Part shown: positions 58,035 through 64,000 of the stretch, in pieces
Layout: the number at the start of each line of letters is the position of its first letter
How positions within the stretch are numbered: position 1 is the stretch's first letter
Origin: Nocardioides currus
GTDB lineage: Bacteria > Actinomycetota > Actinomycetes > Propionibacteriales > Nocardioidaceae
Length of the DNA stretch: 64,000 nt
NCBI RefSeq assembly: GCF_003057875.1
Contig: NZ_PYXZ01000010.1
Location: 118,362-182,361, forward strand
Reading direction: 5' to 3'
Program-made: the position numbers and the translations under genes
The notes under the pieces: model-generated
Seen by the model: the letters and a program-made list of their open reading frames with translations, nothing else
Databases searched by the model: none
What the model was told of the DNA's origin: nothing

Positions 58035-58591
58035 CCGACACCTCACCTCTGCGGCGCCTCACCTTCGAAGAGCTGCCCGCCGCCGCTCGCGAGGCCGTGC
58101 GGCCGCGTTACGAGCGGCTGGGTTACCTCGGCGAGGTTTTCTCGCTCGTGGGCAACAGCGAGTCCAGCCTGCTCGCGCTGCTCGCCTTCGCTGATGGAGC
58201 GGGCCAGCCGGCCACTCCGGTACAGCGGGAGGTTGTGGCGCTCGCGGTCTCCCAGGTGAACCGGGCGCTGTCCGAGCTCTACCAGCACGAGCAGCGGGCG
58301 CTGAAGGTCGGCATGTCGATCGAGGACGTCGCCGCGGTCGAGTCCCTCGACCCGGCGCACCCCGACCTGGACGCCGACGCCGCCGTGGTCTTGCGTCTCG
58401 CCGTCGCGACGGCCCGTGGGGACTGGACCGCGGCGCGGGACGCGCTCGCCGCGGCGGGTGAGCGTTTCGGTGACGAGGTCGCCGCCGCGCTGCTGATGCA
58501 GACCGGCTACTACGTCATGGCGAACGCCGTCGGACACGTGCTCGACCTGACGCCACCCGTGCCGTCGATCTTCGACCGGGACGCGACGTGA
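58031..58591 (+). CDS. Carboxymuconolactone decarboxylase / AhpD-like protein
   Basis: 186 residues, ATG overlapping the FAH stop. PVQREVVALAVSQVNRALSE, YQHEQRALKVGMSIEDVAAV and the C-terminal LLMQTGYYVMANAVGHVLDL follow the AhpD/CMD helical layout. The CxxC redox pair of true AhpD is missing, which favours a decarboxylase or isomerase rather than a peroxidase role. Tightly embedded in the operon, so it is probably a pathway enzyme. Confidence 0.75.
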   Translation: MTDTSPLRRLTFEELPAAAREAVRPRYERLGYLGEVFSLVGNSESSLLALLAFADGAGQPATPVQREVVALAVSQVNRALSELYQHEQRALKVGMSIEDVAAVESLDPAHPDLDADAAVVLRLAVATARGDWTAARDALAAAGERFGDEVAAALLMQTGYYVMANAVGHVLDLTPPVPSIFDRDAT

Positions 58592-59382
58592 CCCGAACCC
58601 TGGACACAGAGACGATCACCGCGATCGCCGACGAGCTCGCTGCCGCCGAACGTGACCGCACGACGATTCCGCTGATCACGCGGCGAAACCCGGGCATGAC
58701 CGTCGACGACTCCTATGCCGTCCAGGGCTTGTGGCGCGAGCGCGCCATTGGCGCCGGGCGCCGTGCGGTCGGTCGCAAGATCGGCCTGACGAGCAAGGTG
58801 ATGCAGGTCGCGACGGGCATCACGGAACCCGACTACGGGGCGATCTTCGCCGATCAGGTCTACGAGAACGGCGCGCTCATCGAGCACGACCGCTTCTCCA
58901 ACGTCCGGATCGAGGTCGAGCTCGCCTTCGTGCTGGGGAATGCACTCGAGGGGCCCGACGTGACCCTCTTCGACGTCCTCAGCGCGACGAAGTACGTCGT
59001 GCCCGCCCTCGAGATCCTCTCCTCCCGGATCGAGCTCGAGGGCCGCACCATCGTAGACACGATCTGCGACAACGCCGCCCTGGGCGGCGTGGTCTACGGA
59101 GGACGGCCCGTCGCCGTCGACCAGGTCGACCTGCGCTGGGTCTCGGCACTGCTGTACCGCAACGAGACGATCGAGGAGTCCGGAGTCGCGGCGGCCGTGC
59201 TGAACCACCCGGCGACCGGCGTCGCGTGGCTGGCGAACAAGCTCGCCGGCCACGGTGCACGGCTGGAGGCCGGCGAGATCGTCCTGGCCGGATCCTTCAC
59301 CCGCCCGATGTGGGTGGACAAGGGCGACACCGTCCTCGCCGACTACGGATCACTGGGGACGATCGCATGCCGCTTCAACTAG
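58588..59382 (+). CDS. 2-oxo-alkenoate hydratase (HpaH/MhpD-like)
   Basis: 264 residues from GTG 58588 overlapping the previous stop. VDDSYAVQGLWRERAIGAGR, VGRKIGLTSKVMQVATGITE, PDYGAIFADQVYENGALI and RIEVELAFVLGNALEGPDVT belong to the FAH-superfamily hydratases that hydrate 2-oxopent-4-enoate or 2-oxohept-3-ene-1,7-dioate. GRTIVDTICDNAALGGVVYG is closer to HpaH/HpcG (dicarboxylate) than to MhpD. The product would be a 4-hydroxy-2-oxo acid for the next enzyme. Confidence 0.85.
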   Translation: MTRTLDTETITAIADELAAAERDRTTIPLITRRNPGMTVDDSYAVQGLWRERAIGAGRRAVGRKIGLTSKVMQVATGITEPDYGAIFADQVYENGALIEHDRFSNVRIEVELAFVLGNALEGPDVTLFDVLSATKYVVPALEILSSRIELEGRTIVDTICDNAALGGVVYGGRPVAVDQVDLRWVSALLYRNETIEESGVAAAVLNHPATGVAWLANKLAGHGARLEAGEIVLAGSFTRPMWVDKGDTVLADYGSLGTIACRFN

Positions 59383-60167
59383 CCCCGACCTTCAGGGCGA
59401 TGCTCTCGGACGCGACCCGGCCCTTGGCGGGCATGTGGGTGTGCTCGGGGTCGCCCCTGGTCGCCGAGATCTGCGCGGGCAGCGGGATGGACTGGCTGCT
59501 GGTCGACATGGAGCACTCTCCCAACGGCCTTGCCTCGACTCTCGCACAGCTGCAGGCCATTGCTGCGTACTCGGCGACGCCAGTCGTGCGGGTGCCGACT
59601 GGCTCGGAGGTGCTCATCAAGCAGGTGCTCGACCTCGGCGCGCAGAACATCCTGGTCCCGATGGTCTCGTCGGCAGACGAGGCGCGTCGACTCGTCGAGG
59701 CGGTTCGCTACCCACCCCGCGGTCGGCGCGGTGTCGGTTCAGCTCTGGCCAGGTCCGCACGCTGGAACCGCGTCGACGGCTACCTCGCCAACGCCGACGA
59801 GCACGTCTCCCTCTTCGTCCAGGTCGAGACGGTCGAGGGTCTCGCGGCCGCGGAGCAGATCGCCGCAGTCGACGGCGTCGACGGCGTCTTTGTGGGCCCC
59901 TCCGACCTGGCCGCCTCTATGGGCCTGCTGGGGCAGCAGACGCATCCGGATGTCGAGGCAGCCGTGCTGGGCGCCTTCGAGGCGGTGCTCAGGTCGGGCA
60001 AGCCGGTGGGTGTGAACGCCTTCGATGCCGCGATCGCCGACCGCTACATCGCCGCGGGAGCGTCATTCATCCTGGTCGGCGCCGACGTCGCGCTGCTCGC
60101 TCGGGGCTCGGAGTCCCTGGCTGCCCAGCACCGGCCAGGGAGCAGCTCCCGCCGCGATTCCTACTGA
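59367..60167 (+). CDS. HpcH/HpaI-type 4-hydroxy-2-oxo-acid aldolase
   Basis: 266 residues from ATG 59367, overlapping the hydratase by 16-bp. Class II pyruvate aldolase: LLVDMEHSPNGLASTLAQLQ, LVPMVSSADEARRLVEAVRY, FVQVETVEGLAAAEQIAAVD and GVFVGPSDLAASMG contain the His, the metal-binding Glu and Asp, and the pyruvate pocket. It splits a 4-hydroxy-2-oxoheptanedioate-like acid to pyruvate and a semialdehyde, which fits the aldehyde dehydrogenase that follows. Confidence 0.87.
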   Translation: MPLQLAPTFRAMLSDATRPLAGMWVCSGSPLVAEICAGSGMDWLLVDMEHSPNGLASTLAQLQAIAAYSATPVVRVPTGSEVLIKQVLDLGAQNILVPMVSSADEARRLVEAVRYPPRGRRGVGSALARSARWNRVDGYLANADEHVSLFVQVETVEGLAAAEQIAAVDGVDGVFVGPSDLAASMGLLGQQTHPDVEAAVLGAFEAVLRSGKPVGVNAFDAAIADRYIAAGASFILVGADVALLARGSESLAAQHRPGSSSRRDSY

Positions 60168-60228
60168 GGCCGGACCCGACCCGGCGTTGCTTCAACCACG
60201 AACGCTTTCGCGAGAACCGAGGAAGTCG

Positions 60229-61701
60229 ATGACCACCGAAGCCGAGACCACCCTGCTCCAGGCTTTACCGGGCGGCCTGTTCATCGACGGCAGGTGGCGT
60301 GCCGCGGGCGATGGCCGGCAGCTCGCAGTGCACGACCCGGCGACCGGTCGCGTCGTGAAGCTGGTCGCCGACGCGGGTCCTGCAGACGCGCGTGCGGCGG
60401 TGGACGCAGCCGCCGCGGCCTTTCCGGGCTGGGCGGCCACGCCGGCGCGCGAGCGCGGCGAGGTGCTGCGTCGCGCGTTCGACCTCCTGCGCGAGCGGAG
60501 GGAGGAGGTCGCGCTCCTCATGACAATCGAGATGGGCAAGCCGCTGGCCGAGGCACGCGGGGAGGTCGACTACGGAGGCGAGTTCCTCCGTTGGTTCGGC
60601 GAAGAGGCGGTGCGCGTGCAGGGCCGCTACGGAGCGAACCCCGAGGGCAGCGGTCGCATGATCGTGACCCAGCACCCGGTCGGCCCCTGCTACCTCGTCA
60701 CGCCGTGGAACTTTCCGCTCGCGATGACGACCCGCAAGGTCGCACCGGCCCTGGCAGCAGGGTGCACCGTGGTCCTCAAGCCCGCTGAGCTCGCACCCCT
60801 CACCACGATCTACGTCGCCAGATTGCTCGAGGAGGCCGGGCTGCCGCCCGGGGTCGTCAACGTCGTCACCACCTCGACCCCCGGGCCAGTCTCAGAGCCC
60901 ATCATCCGTGATGCCCGCGTCCGGAAACTGTCGTTCACCGGGTCGACCGGCGTGGGAAGGACGCTGCTCGCGCAGGCGTCGGAGCGGGTCCTCCGGACCT
61001 CGATGGAGCTCGGCGGCAATGCGCCGTTCGTGGTCTTCGATGACGCCGACCTCGACACGGCGGTGGACGCCGCGATGGTCGCAAAGTTCCGGAACATCGG
61101 CCAGGCGTGCACGGCAGCGAACCGCTTCATCGTGGACCGCAAGGTCGTGGATGATTTCGTGAGCCGCATCGCTGAGCGCGTAAGAGGCCTCTCTATGGGG
61201 CGAGGAACCGAGGACGGCGTGAGCATCGGTCCCCTGATCGACGACCGTGCTGTGGCGAAGGCCGACCATCTGGTGTCGGACGCCGTGGCCCGCGGTGCGC
61301 GGCTCGTGACTGGCGGCCAGCGGTACGACGGCGAGGGCACCTTCTACCCGGCGACCGTCCTTGCCGACGTCCCGGTCGATAGCGAGATCCTCTCGTCCGA
61401 GATCTTCGGGCCGGTCCTCGCCATCGTGCCGTTCGACTCAGAGGACGAGGCGGTGAAGATCGCGAATGACACCGACTACGGCCTCGTGTCCTACGTGTTC
61501 ACCGAGTCGCTGTCGCGTGGTCATCGGATGATCGACCGGCTCGAGACCGGGATGATGGGCCTGAATGTGGGGGCGGTGTCGAATGCGGCCGCGCCCTTCG
61601 GCGGCTGGAAGATGTCGGGCCTCGGGCGAGAGGGTGGCCCCGAGGGCATCCACGAATACCTCCAGACGAAGTACACGCTGACTCCCGACCCCGGCGCCTG
61701 A
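60229..61701 (+). CDS. Aldehyde dehydrogenase (succinate-semialdehyde type)
   Basis: 490 residues, GAGGAAG before the ATG. VTPWNFPLAMTTRKVAPALA, FTGSTGVGRTLLAQASERV, catalytic E260 in MELGGNAPFVVFDDA and C294 in GQACTAANRFIVD. The C-terminal FGGWKMSGLGREGGPEGIHE matches GabD-like enzymes. It would oxidise the C4 semialdehyde (succinic or fumaric, depending on earlier steps) released by the aldolase. End of the operon; followed by a defective IS. Confidence 0.9.
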   Translation: MTTEAETTLLQALPGGLFIDGRWRAAGDGRQLAVHDPATGRVVKLVADAGPADARAAVDAAAAAFPGWAATPARERGEVLRRAFDLLRERREEVALLMTIEMGKPLAEARGEVDYGGEFLRWFGEEAVRVQGRYGANPEGSGRMIVTQHPVGPCYLVTPWNFPLAMTTRKVAPALAAGCTVVLKPAELAPLTTIYVARLLEEAGLPPGVVNVVTTSTPGPVSEPIIRDARVRKLSFTGSTGVGRTLLAQASERVLRTSMELGGNAPFVVFDDADLDTAVDAAMVAKFRNIGQACTAANRFIVDRKVVDDFVSRIAERVRGLSMGRGTEDGVSIGPLIDDRAVAKADHLVSDAVARGARLVTGGQRYDGEGTFYPATVLADVPVDSEILSSEIFGPVLAIVPFDSEDEAVKIANDTDYGLVSYVFTESLSRGHRMIDRLETGMMGLNVGAVSNAAAPFGGWKMSGLGREGGPEGIHEYLQTKYTLTPDPGA

Positions 61702-61756
61702 GCGGCAGTACGACCTTGGCCGGGCAGCGGCTCGTTGCCCGGCCGCGCTCCTGGAC

Positions 61757-61780
61757 GTACCCGGCCAGGACGTTGGTAGC
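61757..61780 (+). repeat. IS terminal inverted repeat, left
   Basis: GTACCCGGCCA, four variable bases, GTTGGTAGC. Pairs with 62802-62825. Confidence 0.75.
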
Positions 61781-61799
61781 GGCGAGCCTGGCTGAACGA

Positions 61800-61860
61800 A
61801 CGAGAACCTCCGGATGGGATGTGGCTTGTCTAAGGCCCACTCCAACCCGGAGGTTCTCGT
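61800..61860. repeat. Long hairpin ahead of the IS transposase
   Basis: Perfect 14-bp arms (ACGAGAACCTCCGG and its complement) flank a 33-base loop; the transposase GTG at 61859 lies at the base of the stem. It could hide the start from read-through transcripts, as in some IS elements. Confidence 0.55.
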
Positions 61861-62814
61861 GTCCCACGGTAGTGCTCGGCTGACCGTCCACGGTCGCCGA
61901 CTGATCGTTCAACGCCACCAAGCAGGCTGGCGCAAGGCCCACATCGCCGCCGCGATGGTCGTGTCCGCAAGTGCGTACAGACCTGGATCGGCCGCTACGC
62001 AGTCGAAGGCGAAGCCGGCCTGGAAACCCGGTCGTCGCGCCCCCGCTCCACGCCCACCAAGACGCCCCCGAGGTCGAGCAGAAGGTCCTCGCCGCACGGG
62101 CGGAGTACCGCTACGGACCGGAAGTCCTCGGACCTAAGGCCGGGGTGCCGCCCAGGACAGCGTCACGGATCCTGCGCCGCCACCGGGGCCCTTACCTGCG
62201 CGAGTGCGACCCGATGACCGGCGAGGTGATCCGCTCGTCGAAACAGACCGCGACCCGGTACGAACGCGACCGGCCGGGCGAGCTGGTCCACATGGACGTG
62301 AGGAAGATCGGCCGGGTCCCCGACGGCGGCGGCTGGCGCGTCCACGGCCGGGCGATCCCCCGCGACCGCGTCAACGGGCCCGGCTAGGACTACGTCCACT
62401 CGCTCGTCGACGACCACTCCCGGCTGGCCTACTCAGAGGCTCTGCGCGACGAGAAGGGCGCCACCTGTGCGGCGTTCCTCGAGCCTGCGATCGCCAACTT
62501 CGCCGATCACGGGATCAGTCGGATCGAGCGGTTGATGACCGACAACGCCTGGGCCTACCGCTACTCGCTGCGCACGGTGTGTGCCGAGCACGGCATCGTC
62601 CAGAAGTTCATCCGCCCTCATTGTCCGCGGCAGAACGGGAAGGTCGAGAGGCTGAACCGCACCCCTGGCCACCGAATGGGCCTACCGCCAGGTCTTCACC
62701 AGCAACGACCAGCGGGCAGCCGCCCTTGCTCCATGGGTCGAGTACTACAACATTGAACGCCGTCACAGCGCACTCGGAGGCCGACCGCCCATCAGCCGGC
62801 TGCTACCAACCTGA
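61859..62814 (+). pseudogene. IS481-family transposase, decayed
   Basis: It opens VSHGSARLTVHGRRLIVQRH, continues in frame +1 from about 61970 (CVQTWIGRYAVEGEAGLETR), shifts again near 62068 (PEVEQKVLAARAEYRYGPEV), hits TAG at 62385-62387 where family members have Tyr (GPG-stop-DYVHS), and shifts near 62665 before ending LATEWAYRQVF...YYNIERRHSALGGRPP. DDE residues remain readable (HMDVRK, MTDNAWAY, KVERLNR). Three frameshifts and one nonsense codon make it inactive. Confidence 0.85.
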
Positions 62815-62825
62815 TGGCCGGGTAC
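62802..62825 (-). repeat. IS terminal inverted repeat, right
   Basis: Reverse complement of the left repeat with three mismatches; ends two bases before the flavin reductase stop codon. Confidence 0.75.
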
Positions 62826-62827
62826 AA

Positions 62828-63976
62828 CTAGAGCTTGGCCGTAACCTCGGCGGCTGCGGTGACCAGACGGTCCTTGGCCGCGAGGATCGAGGCGCGGGTG
62901 GAGTCGGACGGGAAGCCGTACAGCGTCAGCTGCAGCACGGCTCGGCCCGACTTGTCGAACACCGGCACCGACACCATCTGGACCTCGCGCGCGTTGGTGT
63001 CGTCGAGGTCCCGGGGGCCCATTAGCCGGCCGACGCGCGACCCGAGCTCGTGCAGCGACTTCTCCAGTCGAGGCGTTCGCCCCCAACGGGAGATCTGCAT
63101 GGCGAGTACGTCGCCCTCCCGGGTCTTCTCGTCGGCAGCGAGGTACCACCCGTCCTCACGAAGCCGCGCCAGGTCGGCCTCGATGTCCGCGCGGATGTCG
63201 TCCGCGGAATCCGGGTACTCGCTGAGCCACGCGTCGACGGCGTCGTCGCCGGCCCACGCGACCAGGCTGCTGCCGAACGGCGGGGAGAAGGGGATCACGC
63301 CGCCGACCGGGTCAGCACCCGAGGCCGCACCAGCGGTCGCCACGACCAACAGGCGGTCGCCGTCCGGTGCCAGGGCCCGGCACTCCATGCCGACGCTGCG
63401 GGTGAGCCGCTCCATGGGCTCTCGTGCGAGCTCGGCGAGACGGACGTGCTCGGTGTTCCCCTCACGGGACGCAAGCACCAGCGACGGCAGCGCGAACATG
63501 CCGTAGCCGCCCTGGAAGAAGAGCAGCGGCGAGGTGGGGTTGTCGACGGACAGGTCGTGCACCCGTCCGACGACGATGTAGTGGTCTCCGGCCTCGTGCA
63601 CGACCTCAATCTCGCAGTCCACCCACGCCACCGAGCCACTGAGGCGGGGAGCGCCCGAGAACGGTGCGGGCTCCCAGTCGACGCTGTCGAAGCGGTCCTG
63701 CCCCCGGGTGGCGAAGGTACGGCAGAGCTGGTCCTGCGTGCTCGACAGCACGTTGACGCAGAAGCGTCCCGCGTCGCGAATGAGCGGGAAGGTGGATGAC
63801 GTACGGTCCGGCAGAAACGTGACGAGGGGCGGGTCGAGCGACACCGACGCGAAGGAGCCGACCGCCATCCCCCGGCTCAGGAGAGTCCCAGGGAGTGGTG
63901 GGGTTTGAGGGCCAGCGGCGAGGCGTGAAGACGTAGACGGCCATCGGCGGGATCTTCGGTGTGTACGGCCAAGCAC
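62828..63976 (-). CDS. Flavin reductase fused to an IclR-type sensor-like domain (5' end doubtful)
   Basis: 382 residues as drawn from GTG 63976. The flavin reductase part is clear from about residue 37: GMAVGSFASVSLDPPLVTFL, RFCVNVLSSTQDQLCRTFAT, WVDCEIEVVHEAGDHYIVVG and LLFFQGGYGMFALPS. From about residue 165 an IclR effector-like domain follows (PMERLTRSVGMECRALAPDG, DLARLREDGWYLAADEKTRE, VQMVSVPVFDKSGRAVLQLT). It would supply FMNH2 to the LLM monooxygenase. The first ~36 residues are Arg/Pro-rich nonsense and a TGA directly precedes the GTG in frame; other frames hold family-like pieces, so the N-terminus is probably damaged. Confidence 0.7.
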   Translation of the reverse strand: MLGRTHRRSRRWPSTSSRLAAGPQTPPLPGTLLSRGMAVGSFASVSLDPPLVTFLPDRTSSTFPLIRDAGRFCVNVLSSTQDQLCRTFATRGQDRFDSVDWEPAPFSGAPRLSGSVAWVDCEIEVVHEAGDHYIVVGRVHDLSVDNPTSPLLFFQGGYGMFALPSLVLASREGNTEHVRLAELAREPMERLTRSVGMECRALAPDGDRLLVVATAGAASGADPVGGVIPFSPPFGSSLVAWAGDDAVDAWLSEYPDSADDIRADIEADLARLREDGWYLAADEKTREGDVLAMQISRWGRTPRLEKSLHELGSRVGRLMGPRDLDDTNAREVQMVSVPVFDKSGRAVLQLTLYGFPSDSTRASILAAKDRLVTAAAEVTAKL

Positions 63977-64000
63977 TCATCGAAGAAAGAGGTCCACCGA

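Larger units (their letters stand above)
61757..62825 (+). mobile_element. Defective IS481-family insertion sequence
   Basis: 1069-bp bounded by 24-bp terminal inverted repeats with 21 of 24 positions identical (61757-61780 and 62802-62825). It contains one transposase reading frame broken by several mutations. No clear target duplication is seen in the flanks. The right end lies two bases before the stop codon of the flavin reductase gene. Confidence 0.8.

Noticed and set aside
1..64000. CRISPR array, rRNA, tRNA, prophage structural genes
   Set aside because: No evenly spaced direct repeats, no rRNA-like stretch, no convincing tRNA cloverleaf and no capsid/tail genes were found by reading.

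Overview
The window comes from a high-GC actinobacterium. Codon third positions are strongly G/C, GTG and TTG starts overlap the preceding stop in many operons, and the enzyme repertoire (QsdR-type TetR, AacS, LCAD-type dehydrogenase, crotonyl-CoA carboxylase/reductase, LutABC) resembles Nocardioides and relatives. The genus is an inference from gene content only. I saw no rRNA, tRNA, CRISPR array or integrase.

Positions 1-17,330 are part of a conjugative plasmid or integrated conjugative element. A coupling-protein module reads rightward (2-3586) and is followed by an M48-type membrane protease. A ~2036-residue MobF relaxase-helicase-primase fusion reads leftward (4922-11032). A rightward HNH gene pair follows, then a leftward block of a ParB-like protein, a DUF932-type plasmid protein and five small unknown proteins packed with overlapping starts and stops. 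Three exact copies of a 13-bp AT-rich motif (TTCATTCTATTCA) lie only in the upstream regions of the relaxase, DUF932 and ParB-like genes, which suggests one control circuit. Two adjacent hairpins sit upstream of the ParB-like gene.

Positions 17,330-19,225 are scarred DNA: a broken Fis-type regulator fragment, and the start of an SDR gene joined out of frame to the end of a solute-binding protein gene.

Positions 18,238-26,057 form a QsdR-type TetR-headed CoA-thioester degradation operon: thiolase, SDR, crotonase, acyl-CoA ligase, MaoC hydratase, family III CoA-transferase and LCAD-like dehydrogenase. Then come a leftward fatty-acid desaturase, a DoxX-like protein and acetoacetyl-CoA synthetase. 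The synthetase group continues into an aromatic cluster: extradiol VOC dioxygenase, FAH-family hydrolase and TfdB-like FAD monooxygenase, divergent from a GntR regulator plus an amidohydrolase/decarboxylase. A second, paralogous GntR gene diverges from a CUT2-type ABC importer. Both GntR-linked intergenic regions carry the same spaced motif.

Positions 40,242-43,932 hold crotonyl-CoA carboxylase/reductase, an acyl-CoA dehydrogenase, a small Cys-containing protein and a divergent TetR gene. Positions 44,460-47,662 hold a LysR regulator with a cytochrome P450 and its phthalate-reductase-type partner; an identical GGTCCATAA-N7-CTTAT box precedes both lysR and the P450 gene. LutABC (lactate utilisation) follows.

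Positions 50,983-63,976 are an IclR-associated catabolic cluster of unusual composition: carboxylesterase, gentisate/salicylate-type cupin dioxygenase, LLM flavin monooxygenase, ornithine-cyclodeaminase-family protein, FAH hydrolase, AhpD-like protein, oxo-acid hydratase, HpcH/HpaI aldolase and semialdehyde dehydrogenase. A dead IS481-family element with 24-bp terminal repeats lies between the dehydrogenase and a flavin reductase fused to an IclR-like sensor domain. I read this as one route from an ester-bearing, possibly nitrogen-containing ring compound to pyruvate and a C4 semialdehyde. It is the most likely undescribed pathway in the window.
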